Origin: Leptothrix sp. (in: b-proteobacteria)
GTDB lineage: Bacteria; Pseudomonadota; Gammaproteobacteria; Burkholderiales; Burkholderiaceae_C
Assembly: GCA_013822685.1 (NCBI GenBank)
Contig: PNKV01000006.1
Location: forward strand, 124,001-188,000
Length of the DNA stretch: 64,000 nucleotides
Direction: 5' to 3'
The notes under the pieces are model-generated. The model saw only the letters and a list, made by a program, of their open reading frames with translations. It ran no database searches and was not told the DNA's origin. Position numbers and translations under genes: made by a program. Positions 45,535 through 55,042 of this stretch are shown one piece after another (position 1 is the stretch's first letter; the number at the start of each line of letters is the position of its first letter).

Positions 45535-46452
45535 ATGACCAACGGACTCCTCACCAGCCTCGCCATCCGGCCCGACCCCAGCGAGGCCAATCCCCTGGTG
45601 ATTTACCACGACAAATGCGCTGACGGTTTTGCCGCGGCCCTGGCCGCCTGGCTGTTCTTTGAAGGCCGCGGCGAGTACCTGGGCGTAGCGCACGGCAAGG
45701 TCCAGCAAGTGTCTGATTTGCCCCCGCTGGAAGGCCGCCCGGTCTACATCCTGGATTTCTCGTTTTCGGCCGAGATCCTGCAGGGCATCGACGATGTCGC
45801 GGCCAAGCTGGTCATGCTCGACCACCACAAAAGCGCGGCCGACAAATTGGGCGCGTTCCAGTGCCGCTGTGGCATCGTGCATTTCGACATGACGCAGTCA
45901 GGCGCCAAGCTGGCGTGGCAGTTCTTCCAGCGCGAGCAGGCCATCCCCGATTTGGTCCGCTTCGTGGAGGACCGCGACATCTGGACATGGCAATACCCCG
46001 AGAGCGCCGCCTTCCTGGCCGCGCTGGACATGGAGCGCTTCGAGTTCCCGCGCTGGGCCGAGATCGCGGCCTTCACGCCCGCGCAAAGCGCCGCCTTCCG
46101 CGAACGCGGTGGCGCCATGAACGAGAAGTTCATGAGCCTGTGCCACGACATCGCGCGCAACGCGATGCCCATCAGCTTCAATGGTGAAAACGGCCTGATG
46201 GTGAACTGCCCCGGCGCCTTCAGCAGCGAGGTGGGCGACCTGCTGGCCATGCAATGCGGCACCTATGCCCTGCTGTGGAACTTCAGCAAGGACGGCATCG
46301 TCAAGGGCAGCCTGCGCTCGGTGCGGCCCTACAACGTCATTCCCTTGGCGGAATCCATGGGCGGTGGCGGGCACGCGCAGGCGTGTGGTTTCAAGATGGG
46401 CGTGGAGCGGCTGCCAGAGTTGCTGACTGGGACCTTTCAGTCCCAGCCTTGA
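45535..46452 (+). CDS. DHH/DHHA1-family phosphoesterase
   Basis: Cytoplasmic phosphoesterase of 305 residues. LVIYHDKCADGFAAALAAW is motif I, VYILDFSFSAEIL motif II, and VMLDHHKSA the DHH motif III, with EDRDIWTW afterwards. The C-terminal DHHA1 part ends with the GGGGHAQACGF substrate loop. Related proteins degrade short oligonucleotides or cyclic dinucleotide products (pGpG). Location beside a diguanylate cyclase makes a role in c-di-GMP breakdown products possible, but that is inference. No PAP- or pGpG-specific feature can be read directly. Confidence 0.85.
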   Translation: MTNGLLTSLAIRPDPSEANPLVIYHDKCADGFAAALAAWLFFEGRGEYLGVAHGKVQQVSDLPPLEGRPVYILDFSFSAEILQGIDDVAAKLVMLDHHKSAADKLGAFQCRCGIVHFDMTQSGAKLAWQFFQREQAIPDLVRFVEDRDIWTWQYPESAAFLAALDMERFEFPRWAEIAAFTPAQSAAFRERGGAMNEKFMSLCHDIARNAMPISFNGENGLMVNCPGAFSSEVGDLLAMQCGTYALLWNFSKDGIVKGSLRSVRPYNVIPLAESMGGGGHAQACGFKMGVERLPELLTGTFQSQP

Positions 46453-46477
46453 TGGCCAAAGCCGGGAAGGGGTTCAG

Positions 46478-48424
46478 TCACTGGCATTGGCCAAAGCTGT
46501 CGATGGCGCCGCCGCAGTAGATGAAGTTGTTCTGCACCCCCATGCCTTCGCCGGTGCGGCCATACAGCGCCAGCATCTTGAACCCGGAGGCGGCCACCGT
46601 GGTGCCGCTGTCAGGATTCGCCAAGGGGACGGAGACCGAACGGGCCGCCGCCGAAAATCTGACGTCGCCGATGCGGGAGTTCGACTGGTCACCACAGTCG
46701 CGGTCCGAGCAGAAGGACGCCGAGTTCAGGCCGGTGTGGCCACGGGCAAAGGTCCAGCTGGCATTGAACGTGGTCGAGGCCCCCGTGGCCAGGGCCAGCG
46801 TGCGCAGGCTGCTCACGGTGCTGTCCGTCAGGATGGGCCAGGAGAAGGCCTGAATCCGGTCAGCCAGCGGAGGCACGCCCATCATGTCAACTTCGAACTC
46901 GCTGCGGCCATCCAGCACCATCGGGATTGCGCAACTGGTGTCCGTGTAGAGCGCGACCTTCACAGTGCGGCCACCGCGGTAGAAGTTGGTGATGGCGGCG
47001 TCCCCACCCGTGCCGGATGCCAGCTGGATCTGGCTGTCGTCGCTGCCGCGAAGCTGGCCTGCAGCCGTCGGATCCATCAGCAAGTTGCTGAACGCATCGC
47101 GCCAGAGTGACAGCCGCTCGGGTGAGCCGCTGTAGCGCTTGTAGTAGGCCAGCAGCACCTCGGCACCGTTTGAATCCCGCTGGGTAACTTTGGCGCATTG
47201 CAGGCCGGTGAGGGCCTGAATGTCGAACTGGAAGGCGCGTGAGTACTCGGTGTAGGCCAGGGCGCCCGTGCTGTCAAAGGTCTGGGTGCGTTGCAAGGCC
47301 GCATTGGCGTGGATGTTGATCGGATTCACATCCCCCTTGAACTTCCAGGTCTGGCCCTCGCGCACCACCGCCATCTCTTCGCCGATAGACTGCAGGCTGC
47401 CATCCAGGAGCTTCAGCACAAAGGACACCTTGCAGACCGGATCGGTGCCCGACAGGTCACAACGCCCCAGCGTCGGGCTCACGAACGAGACGCCAAAACC
47501 GGGCCCTTCATCGCTCGTGCCAATGAAGTCACACATCTGCGTGCCCACATCACTTGCACCCTGCGCGGGGTTGGGCCCATCAAAGCTCATGCTCGACGTG
47601 GTGGCCAGCAGCCCTGGCAGGTTGGCACGGCAGGCCGTGTCATTCGCCATGGCCAGCGACATGTTCTGGAACAGGGTCTCGATGCCCGTCAGCGAGACGT
47701 TGGCAGCCTGGCTGTCCACCGTCAAGGTGCCTTGCGGAGCCAGGCCCGATTCCAGATAAAGGTTGCCCGTGCCCAGGCGTGGTGTGATCTGCACGAAGGG
47801 GGCGTTGGCCTCGCCGGTCGTCACGCCCACGGAGTCCAGCACGCGGTCATAGCCGGTGCGGGTGCCCGCGCTCAGATCGCCGCTGATGAAATCGAAGTTG
47901 GGTGAGACGCCGGCGTCAGCCAGGATGCCGGCCAGACCCGTGCGCAAGGTGGCCTGGGCTGCCGCGATGCTGGACGCGTCCAGGGAGGTGCCGGGGCCAT
48001 CCATCAGGTCTTCCGGCGAATCACCCGTGGCCAGCAGCACGGCGGCGGTGGTCAACGGTGTGACATTGGCCACGCCAGCGCCTTGCGACACCGAATACAC
48101 GCAGCGGTAGTTCTCGCCGACGTGGCCACAGGCCTCAATGCGGTAAGGGCCCGTACCGGTCAGCGTCACGCCGGTGAAGGCACCTGCGGCGTCCACGCCC
48201 ACCCCCGAGCTCACCACATTGCCCGCCGAGTCCAGGATGCGCACCAGCGCGTCGGCCATGGGCGCGCCCACGGCCACCGTGCCCGACAAGGTATTGGCCG
48301 TTGAGCCACCTGTGGCCGGGGCCGCTGAACCACCGCCCCCGCAAGCCGACAACATCCCCAGTCCCGCGAACGAGACACCCACCAGCAGACGCTGACGACC
48401 TTGCTTCAAAACCGAATTGACCAC
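46478..48424 (-). CDS. Large predicted lipoprotein of unknown function
   Basis: I do not recognise a named family. It has 648 residues, with a type II signal peptide and lipobox LSAC (MLSACGGGG) followed by a Gly/Ser/Ala linker. Residues ~45-105 look like an Ig-like/carboxypeptidase-regulatory beta domain (LSGTVAVGAPMADALVRILDSAG). The rest is beta-rich with scattered Cys that could pair in the periplasm (ACGHVGENYRC, FCSDRDCGDQ, YCGG). It ends FGQCQ. Start GTG 48424 has AAGGAAG upstream. It is monocistronic, after an MFS gene with its own terminator. Confidence 0.8.
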   Translation of the reverse strand: MVNSVLKQGRQRLLVGVSFAGLGMLSACGGGGSAAPATGGSTANTLSGTVAVGAPMADALVRILDSAGNVVSSGVGVDAAGAFTGVTLTGTGPYRIEACGHVGENYRCVYSVSQGAGVANVTPLTTAAVLLATGDSPEDLMDGPGTSLDASSIAAAQATLRTGLAGILADAGVSPNFDFISGDLSAGTRTGYDRVLDSVGVTTGEANAPFVQITPRLGTGNLYLESGLAPQGTLTVDSQAANVSLTGIETLFQNMSLAMANDTACRANLPGLLATTSSMSFDGPNPAQGASDVGTQMCDFIGTSDEGPGFGVSFVSPTLGRCDLSGTDPVCKVSFVLKLLDGSLQSIGEEMAVVREGQTWKFKGDVNPINIHANAALQRTQTFDSTGALAYTEYSRAFQFDIQALTGLQCAKVTQRDSNGAEVLLAYYKRYSGSPERLSLWRDAFSNLLMDPTAAGQLRGSDDSQIQLASGTGGDAAITNFYRGGRTVKVALYTDTSCAIPMVLDGRSEFEVDMMGVPPLADRIQAFSWPILTDSTVSSLRTLALATGASTTFNASWTFARGHTGLNSASFCSDRDCGDQSNSRIGDVRFSAAARSVSVPLANPDSGTTVAASGFKMLALYGRTGEGMGVQNNFIYCGGAIDSFGQCQ

Positions 48425-48567
48425 GGAGGCTTCCTTATCCTTTGCGCCAGCCCGCTTGGCTGAGCCCTAGGGATATCGGTCAAGGTATTGGAAAGATGAA
48501 GGGTCCTGCGGCCAAACGCGCCCGGTGGAAAGGAATCGTTCACGCAGATGGCCTGGGTGCCCGACAT

Positions 48568-48593
48568 AAAAAAAACCGGGCGCGAAGCCCGGT
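48568..48593 (-). terminator. Intrinsic terminator of the MFS transporter gene
   Basis: On the minus strand ACCGGGC-TTCGC-GCCCGGT forms a 7-bp GC-rich stem (48575-48581 / 48587-48593) followed by a run of eight T. It lies 45 bp past the stop of the MFS gene and separates it from the lipoprotein gene. Confidence 0.9.
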
Positions 48594-48638
48594 CTGTGTT
48601 CAGTGGCTGGCCATGCCAGCCAGCGCAGCGTCAATCGA

Positions 48639-49973
48639 TCACGCCACCAGCGCGCGGTTCAGGCGCAAAGCCACCAGCGTGCAACCAGCGCCTGACAGCA
48701 AGTACAGGCTCAAGTAGCCCAGGCCAAAGTTGGCCGACAGGCCCAGGGCCACCAGCGGTGCAAAGGCAGCCCCCACCAACCAGGCGAAGTCAGAGGTGAG
48801 CGCAGCGCCAGCGTAGCGGTACTTGGTCGAGAAGTTGGAGGTCACGGCACCGGCCGCCTGCCCGTACGACAAGCCCAGCAAGGCAAAGCCCAACAGGATG
48901 AACAGGTTTTGCGCGGCGGCGTCGCCATTGAGCAAGGTGGGCGCAAAGCCGCTCAGCACCGCGATGAAGCTGGCGCACAGGCCCAGGGTCTGGCGGCGGC
49001 CGATGCGGTCGGCGATCAGGCCCGAAGCGATCATGCCCAGCACCGCGATGCCGGCACCAATGAGCTGAACGAACAGCACATCGTTGATGGACTGGGTGTT
49101 GCCCAAGGCGATCCACGACAGCGGGAACACCGTCACGATGTGGAACAGCGCGAAGCTGGCCAGGGCCGCGAAGGCGCCGATGAAGATGTTGTGCCCTTGC
49201 GTGCTCAGCAACTCGCCCACGCGGGTGGGTTCCAGCTCACGCTCCTCCAGCAGCTGCGTGTACTCCTCGGTCACCACCAGGCGCAGACGTGCGAACAGCG
49301 CCACCACGTTGATCGCGAAGGCCACGTAGAAGGTGTAGCGCCAGCCCCAGTCCAGGAAATCAACCTCTTGCAGATTGGCATGCAGAAACAGGAACAAGCC
49401 GCTGGCAATGGCAAAACCGACCGGAGCGCCCAACTGGCCCAGCATGGCATACCAGCCACGGCGGTTTTCAGGGGCATTCAACGCCAACAGCGATGGCAAG
49501 CCGTCCCAGGAGCCACCCAGCGCAATGCCTTGCACAAAGCGAAATATCGACAGCAAGATGATGGCCTGGAAGCCCAAGGTGGCGTAGCCGGGCAAAAAGG
49601 CCATGCCCGCCGTGGAGAAGCCCAACAGGAAAAGCGCGATGGTCAGCTTGGTGCTGCGCCCCCAGCGGCGCTGGATCGCCATGAACAAGGCCGTGCCAAA
49701 CGGCCGTGCGATGAAGGCAAAGGAAAAAATCACGAACGCCCACAGAATGCCGTCCAGCTGGTTGGCAAAGGGAAAGAACACCTTGGGGAACACCAGCACC
49801 GAAGCGATGCCATAGACGAAAAAGTCGAAATATTCGGATGCGCGGCCAATGACCACGCCAATGGCGATTTCGCCAGGTGCGATCTCGGAGTGGCCGGCCG
49901 TGATGACCCTGGCGTCGCGCTCCAGGTTGTTCGAGGAGGGCTCTGGGTAAGTCTGATCGATGCTGGACATCAT
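48639..49973 (-). CDS. MFS transporter, metabolite:H+ symporter (MHS)-like
   Basis: Inner-membrane transporter of 444 residues with 12 predicted membrane segments. IGRASEYFDFFVYGIASVLVFPKVFFP is typical of segment 1 in the MHS/sugar-porter branch. RPFGTALFMAIQRRWGRS carries the loop 2-3 signature and GLIADRIGRRQT the symmetric one in loop 8-9. MHS proteins import carboxylates, betaines or aromatic acids with protons; the substrate here is not predictable. ATG 49973 (second ATG 49970). It diverges from cyoA across 157 bp. Confidence 0.88.
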   Translation of the reverse strand: MMSSIDQTYPEPSSNNLERDARVITAGHSEIAPGEIAIGVVIGRASEYFDFFVYGIASVLVFPKVFFPFANQLDGILWAFVIFSFAFIARPFGTALFMAIQRRWGRSTKLTIALFLLGFSTAGMAFLPGYATLGFQAIILLSIFRFVQGIALGGSWDGLPSLLALNAPENRRGWYAMLGQLGAPVGFAIASGLFLFLHANLQEVDFLDWGWRYTFYVAFAINVVALFARLRLVVTEEYTQLLEERELEPTRVGELLSTQGHNIFIGAFAALASFALFHIVTVFPLSWIALGNTQSINDVLFVQLIGAGIAVLGMIASGLIADRIGRRQTLGLCASFIAVLSGFAPTLLNGDAAAQNLFILLGFALLGLSYGQAAGAVTSNFSTKYRYAGAALTSDFAWLVGAAFAPLVALGLSANFGLGYLSLYLLSGAGCTLVALRLNRALVA

Positions 49974-50130
49974 GCGTACTCGTGATTCGAATTTGATTTT
50001 TCAAGCGGACACCCCGAGGTTCTCACCTCTGAGGGATTGCCGCCATAGGACAAAACGCCCAATACCCAAGACAAGTCAATAGGGGTAGATTCTGCCGCTT
50101 CTGCGGTCACGCGCTCAACCTCGTCTTGCA

Positions 50131-51168
50131 ATGCTTTCCCTCAAGAACCTTCGCGGACCCCTCCTGCTCCTCGCCACCGCCTTTTTGGGCGGTTGCAAAG
50201 CGGTGGTGATGAACCCTTCTGGCGACGTGGCCGTGCAGCAGCGCGACCTGATCGTCGTCTCCACGGTGCTGATGTTGCTGATCATCGTGCCGGTCATCAT
50301 CTTGACCCTGGTCTTCGCATGGCGTTATCGGCAATCCAACACGGATGCCGAGTACAAGCCCGATTGGGACCACTCCACCCACCTGGAACTGGTGATCTGG
50401 GCCGCCCCGCTGCTCATCATCATCGCCCTGGGCGCCGTGACCTGGATCAGCACCCACACGCTCGACCCCTACCGCCCGCTGCAGCGCGTGGCCGCCGGCA
50501 AGCCCGTGGCCAAGGATGTCAAACCCCTGATCGTTGAAGTCGTGGCCCTGGACTGGAAATGGCTGTTCTTCTACCCTGAGCAAGGCATTGCCACGGTGAA
50601 CGAGCTGGCCGCGCCGGTCGACCGCCCGATCAAATTCAAGATCACCGCCTCCACCGTGATGAATTCCTTCTTCGTTCCAGCGCTGGCCGGCCAGATCTAC
50701 GCCATGCCCGGCATGGAAACCCAGTTGCACGCCGTGATCAATCAACCCGGCGAGTACAAAGGTATTTCTGCCAACTACAGCGGCGCAGGCTTTTCGGGCA
50801 TGCACTTCAAGTTCCATGGCCTCACGGCTGGTGATTTCGACAAGTGGGTGCAGACGAACAAGGCGAGCGGCGCAACGCTCAGCCGCGAAGACTACCTGGC
50901 CCTCGAAAAGCCCAGCGAACGCGAGCCCGTGCGCCGCTACGCCTCCGTGGCCCCTGGCCTGTACGACGCCATCCTGAACCGCTGCGTTGAAAGCAACCGC
51001 ATGTGCATGAAGGACATGATGGCCGTTGACGCACGTGGCGGCCAGGGCAAGCCCGGCACCTTCAACGTGGTGTCGTCCAACCAGTCCAACCGCACATACG
51101 TCGGGGCCCTTTGCACGACGACCAATCTGACCGGCGCCACCCCAGCGCCCGTCTCCCAGCCGCTGTAA
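50131..51168 (+). CDS. cyoA: Cytochrome bo-type ubiquinol oxidase subunit II (CyoA)
   Basis: Quinol oxidase subunit II of 345 residues. Lipobox FLGGC near residue 22, two membrane helices ([19 protein letters not shown] and [19 protein letters not shown]), then the periplasmic cupredoxin domain ([37 protein letters not shown]). The Cu-A ligands of cytochrome c oxidases are absent, which marks a quinol oxidase. A C-terminal extension with Cys ([14 protein letters not shown]) follows. First gene of cyoABCD. Confidence 0.96.
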   Translation: MLSLKNLRGPLLLLATAFLGGCKAVVMNPSGDVAVQQRDLIVVSTVLMLLIIVPVIILTLVFAWRYRQSNTDAEYKPDWDHSTHLELVIWAAPLLIIIALGAVTWISTHTLDPYRPLQRVAAGKPVAKDVKPLIVEVVALDWKWLFFYPEQGIATVNELAAPVDRPIKFKITASTVMNSFFVPALAGQIYAMPGMETQLHAVINQPGEYKGISANYSGAGFSGMHFKFHGLTAGDFDKWVQTNKASGATLSREDYLALEKPSEREPVRRYASVAPGLYDAILNRCVESNRMCMKDMMAVDARGGQGKPGTFNVVSSNQSNRTYVGALCTTTNLTGATPAPVSQPL

Positions 51169-51214
51169 CGCTGCCAGCAGCGCGCCACCCCTTACCTTTG
51201 CCACCGGACCCACG

Positions 51215-53218
51215 ATGTTCGACCACCTCGACTTAACGAAGCTCATCTTCGGCCGCCTCAGTTGGGAGGCGATTCCACTCCACGAGCCGATCCTGCTGGT
51301 GACCTTCGCCGCCGTCGTGCTTGGCGGCCTGGCGCTGCTCGGTGCACTGACCTACTTCAAGCTGTGGGGCTACCTCTGGAAGGAGTGGTTCACCAGCATT
51401 GACCACAAGAAGATCGGGATCATGTACATCATCCTGGGTCTGGTCATGCTGCTGCGGGGCTTCGCCGACGCGCTGATGATGCGCGCCCAGCAGGCCATCG
51501 CCTTTGGCGAGAACCCCGGCTTCCTGCCGCCACACCACTACGACCAGATCTTCACCGCCCACGGCGTGATCATGATCTTCTTCGTGGCGATGCCTTTGGT
51601 GACGGGCCTGATGAACTTCGTGGTGCCGCTGCAGATCGGCGCCCGCGACGTGGCCTTCCCCTTCCTGAACAACTTCAGCTTCTGGATGACGGCCTCCGGC
51701 GCCCTGCTGGTGATGGCATCGCTGTTCGTGGGCGAATTCGCCAAGACAGGCTGGCTGGCTTACCCGCCGCTGTCCGGCATCCTGCACAGCCCGGACGTGG
51801 GGGTTGATTACTACATTTGGTCATTGCAGATAGCGGGGGTAGGCACGCTGCTATCGGGGATCAACTTGCTGGTCACCATCGTGAAGATGCGCGCGCCCGG
51901 CATGACCATGATGAAAATGCCCGTCTTCACCTGGACCTCGCTGTGCACCAACGTGCTGATCGTGGCCGCCTTCCCGGTGCTGACCGCGGTGCTGGGCCTG
52001 CTGTCGCTCGACCGTTACGCCGGCACCAACTTCTTCACGAACGACTTCGGCGGCAACGCCATGATGTACGTGAACCTGATCTGGATCTGGGGCCACCCCG
52101 AGGTCTACATCCTGATCCTGCCCCTGTTCGGCGTCTTCTCTGAAGTCGTTTCCACCTTCAGCGGCAAGAAGCTGTTCGGCTACGCCTCCATGGTCTACGC
52201 CACGGTCGTGATCACGATCCTGTCCTACCTGGTGTGGCTGCACCACTTCTTCACCATGGGCTCCGGCGCCAGCGTGAACAGCTTCTTCGGCATCACGACG
52301 ATGATCATCTCGATCCCGACGGGCGCCAAGATCTTCAACTGGCTGTTCACGATGTACAAGGGCCGCATCCGCTTCGAAGTGCCCATGCTCTGGACCATCG
52401 GTTTCATGGTCACCTTCGTGATCGGCGGCATGACCGGCGTGATGCTGGCGGTGCCCCCAGCCGACTTCGTGCTGCACAACAGCCTGTTCCTGATCGCCCA
52501 CTTCCACAACGTGATCATCGGCGGCGTGCTGTTCGGCTTGATGGCCGGCATCACCTACTGGTTCCCCAAGGCCTTTGGCTACAAGCTCGATCCGTTCTGG
52601 GGCAAGTGCTCGTTCTGGTTCTGGCTGGTCGGCTTCTGGGTCGCCTTCGCACCGCTGTATGTGCTGGGCTTCATGGGTGTGACCCGCCGCACGAGCCACT
52701 TCGAAGACATGTCCCTGCAGATCTGGTTCCAGATTGCGGCCTTCGGTGCGGTCCTGATCGCTTTCGGCATCGCCTGCTTCCTGATCCAGCTGGTCGTCAG
52801 CTTCATGAAGCGCGAAGAGTTGCGCGACCACACGGGCGATCCGTGGCATGGCCGCACGCTGGAATGGTCGACCTCGTCGCCCCCGCCCGCCTACAACTTC
52901 GCTTTCACGCCTCGCATCCATGACAACGATGCCTGGTGGGACATGAAGAAGCGTGGCTACGAGCGTCCCTCAAGCGGTTTCCTGCCGATCCACATGCCCA
53001 AGAACACGGGCGCCGGCATCATCCTGGCTGGCCTGAGCACCGCCTTTGGCTTCACGATGATCTGGCAGATGTGGATTCCCGCCGCCCTGTCCTTCCTCAC
53101 CCTCGTGGTCGTGGCCATTGCCCACACCTTCAACTACAAGCGCGATTACTACATCCCCGCGGATGACGTGATCCGCACCGAGGCCGAACGCACGCACCTG
53201 CTGAGCAGCCATGTCTAA
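51215..53218 (+). CDS. cyoB: Cytochrome bo-type ubiquinol oxidase subunit I (CyoB)
   Basis: Catalytic haem-copper subunit of 667 residues with about 15 membrane segments. Haem and copper ligands are visible: [11 protein letters not shown] (low-spin haem His), [12 protein letters not shown] (Cu-B His and the Tyr of the His-Tyr link), WLHHFF (Cu-B His pair) and HFHNVIIGG (haem ligands). [16 protein letters not shown] carries the K/D-channel Glu. It reduces O2 to water and pumps protons. It overlaps cyoC by 8 bp. Confidence 0.97.
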   Translation: MFDHLDLTKLIFGRLSWEAIPLHEPILLVTFAAVVLGGLALLGALTYFKLWGYLWKEWFTSIDHKKIGIMYIILGLVMLLRGFADALMMRAQQAIAFGENPGFLPPHHYDQIFTAHGVIMIFFVAMPLVTGLMNFVVPLQIGARDVAFPFLNNFSFWMTASGALLVMASLFVGEFAKTGWLAYPPLSGILHSPDVGVDYYIWSLQIAGVGTLLSGINLLVTIVKMRAPGMTMMKMPVFTWTSLCTNVLIVAAFPVLTAVLGLLSLDRYAGTNFFTNDFGGNAMMYVNLIWIWGHPEVYILILPLFGVFSEVVSTFSGKKLFGYASMVYATVVITILSYLVWLHHFFTMGSGASVNSFFGITTMIISIPTGAKIFNWLFTMYKGRIRFEVPMLWTIGFMVTFVIGGMTGVMLAVPPADFVLHNSLFLIAHFHNVIIGGVLFGLMAGITYWFPKAFGYKLDPFWGKCSFWFWLVGFWVAFAPLYVLGFMGVTRRTSHFEDMSLQIWFQIAAFGAVLIAFGIACFLIQLVVSFMKREELRDHTGDPWHGRTLEWSTSSPPPAYNFAFTPRIHDNDAWWDMKKRGYERPSSGFLPIHMPKNTGAGIILAGLSTAFGFTMIWQMWIPAALSFLTLVVVAIAHTFNYKRDYYIPADDVIRTEAERTHLLSSHV

Positions 53219-53840
53219 CACCGCCACACTCTCCCCCAACGCCCAGGAGCCCATCAGCTTCCACGTGGCCGAAGAGCACCACCCCGAAAACGGCACGCTG
53301 CTCGGCTTCTGGCTGTACCTGATGAGCGACTGCCTCATCTTCGCCTGCCTGTTCGCCGTCTATGGCGTGCTGGGCCGCAACTACGCCGCGGGCCCTTCGG
53401 GCGCCGACTTGTTCGACCTGCCGCTGGTGGCGTTGAACACGTCCATGCTGCTGCTGTCGTCCATCACCTATGGCTTTGCCATGCTGGAGATGAACAAGAA
53501 GCACGTGCGCGCCACGCTGGTCTGGTTGGGCATCACCGGCCTGTTCGGCCTGGCCTTCCTGGGGCTGGAGCTGTACGAATTCGCGCACCTGATCCACGAA
53601 GGTGCCGGCCCGCAACGCAGCGCTTTCCTGTCGGCCTTCTTCACGCTGGTGGGCACCCACGGCCTGCACGTCACCTTCGGCATCATCTGGTTGGTGGTGT
53701 TGATGGTGCAGGTGGGCAAGCTGGGCCTGACCAACGAGAACAAACGCCGCCTGATGTGCCTGTCCATGTTCTGGCACTTTCTGGACGTGGTCTGGATTGG
53801 CGTCTTCACCTTCGTGTACCTGATGGGAGTGCTGCCATGA
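53211..53840 (+). CDS. cyoC: Cytochrome bo-type ubiquinol oxidase subunit III (CyoC)
   Basis: Five-helix subunit III of 209 residues. [38 protein letters not shown] and a [14 protein letters not shown] helix match the family. It overlaps cyoB (8 bp) and cyoD (ATGA), indicating tight coupling of the complex subunits. Confidence 0.96.
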   Translation: MSNTATLSPNAQEPISFHVAEEHHPENGTLLGFWLYLMSDCLIFACLFAVYGVLGRNYAAGPSGADLFDLPLVALNTSMLLLSSITYGFAMLEMNKKHVRATLVWLGITGLFGLAFLGLELYEFAHLIHEGAGPQRSAFLSAFFTLVGTHGLHVTFGIIWLVVLMVQVGKLGLTNENKRRLMCLSMFWHFLDVVWIGVFTFVYLMGVLP

Positions 53841-54232
53841 GCGCGCACAACGACACCGCGGCGCACGGCGCCCACCACCACGATCATCATCACGATGATG
53901 GCAACCACGGCTCCCTGAGGGACTACACCATCGGCTTCGTGCTGTCGGTGATCCTGACGGCCATTCCGTTCTGGCTCGTCATGGGCAAGGTGTTCAACGA
54001 TTCAAGCACCACGGCCCTGGTCATCCTGGGCTTCGCGGCCGTGCAGATCGTGGTCCACATGATCTATTTCCTGCACATGAACGCGCGCTCTGAAGGTGGC
54101 TGGAACATGCTGGCCCTCATCTTCACGATCGTGCTGGTGGTGATCACCTTGGCGGGCTCCTTGTGGGTGATGTTCCACATGAACGCCAACATGATGCCCA
54201 TGTCGATCCACGAGATGAAGAACATGCCTTGA
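53837..54232 (+). CDS. cyoD: Cytochrome bo-type ubiquinol oxidase subunit IV (CyoD), His-rich N-terminus
   Basis: Three-helix subunit IV of 131 residues ([63 protein letters not shown]). The first ~24 residues contain nine His and several Asp ([17 protein letters not shown]), richer than in E. coli CyoD. ATG 53837 overlaps the cyoC stop (ATGA). No cyoE follows; a SURF1 gene takes that place. Confidence 0.95.
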   Translation: MSAHNDTAAHGAHHHDHHHDDGNHGSLRDYTIGFVLSVILTAIPFWLVMGKVFNDSSTTALVILGFAAVQIVVHMIYFLHMNARSEGGWNMLALIFTIVLVVITLAGSLWVMFHMNANMMPMSIHEMKNMP

Positions 54233-54252
54233 GGCCTGTGGACCAAACCGCG

Positions 54253-55023
54253 ATGGGTGACGTAGACACTCAGCGGCGTGGTCCGCGCTCAAGAACCTGG
54301 CTGGCCGCCTTGGCGGTCATCGCCGCCCTGGTGTTCACCGGCTTTGCCGCGCTGGGCGCCTGGCAAGTCAAGCGCCTGTTCTGGAAGCTTGACCTGATCG
54401 AAAAAGTTGACCAGCGTGTGAACGCGCCAGCGGTGGCGGCCCCCGGGCCGGCCCAATGGCCGCAACTCACCGCGGCCAACGACGAGTACCGCCACGTGCG
54501 GGCCACCGGCACCTTCCTGCATGAGCACGAAACCCTGGTCCAAGCCGTCACGGCCTTGGGCAGTGGCTTCTGGGTCATGACCCCACTCAAGTTGGCGGAC
54601 GGCACGGTGCTGCTGGTCAACCGGGGCTTCGCCCCCCCTGAGCGCCGTGCCCGCGCCACTCGCCAGGCCAGCGAAACCTCTTCGACCACTTCCGTCATCG
54701 GCCTGCTGCGCATGAGCGAGCCGTCTGGCGCTTTTCTTCGTCGCAACGACCCGGCGGCCCAACGCTGGTATTCGCGCGATGTGCAGGCGATTGCCGCAGC
54801 GCGGGGCTTGGGCACGGTCGCGCCTTATTTCGTGGACGCGCAAGCCAACCGAGCCCAGGAATGGCCCGTGGGAGGGCTGACGGTGATTGCCTTCCAGAAC
54901 AACCACCTGGTGTACGCCGTCACCTGGTTTGCCTTGGCCTTGATGGTCTTGGGGGCGGCCTGGTATGTCTGGCGCGACGAGCAAAAAGGCCGTCAGCACC
55001 AAACCGATCAGAATGCGGACTAG
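54253..55023 (+). CDS. SURF1-family oxidase assembly protein
   Basis: Haem-copper oxidase assembly factor of 256 residues. Two membrane segments flank a periplasmic domain: WLAALAVIAALVFTGFAALGAWQVKRL at the start and HLVYAVTWFALALMVLGAAWYVW at the end. ALGAWQVKRLFWK and LLVNRGFAPPERR are the SURF1 signatures. ATG 54253 chosen; GTG 54238 is possible. Position directly after cyoABCD suggests service to this bo-type oxidase, whereas SURF1 is best known from cytochrome c oxidase. Confidence 0.88.
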   Translation: MGDVDTQRRGPRSRTWLAALAVIAALVFTGFAALGAWQVKRLFWKLDLIEKVDQRVNAPAVAAPGPAQWPQLTAANDEYRHVRATGTFLHEHETLVQAVTALGSGFWVMTPLKLADGTVLLVNRGFAPPERRARATRQASETSSTTSVIGLLRMSEPSGAFLRRNDPAAQRWYSRDVQAIAAARGLGTVAPYFVDAQANRAQEWPVGGLTVIAFQNNHLVYAVTWFALALMVLGAAWYVWRDEQKGRQHQTDQNAD

Positions 55024-55042
55024 TTCGACGACGAAAGCACCG

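Noticed and set aside
50016-50029. GAGGT-TCTC-ACCTC hairpin before cyoA as a regulatory site
   Set aside because: The stem is only 5 bp, and nothing else supports it.
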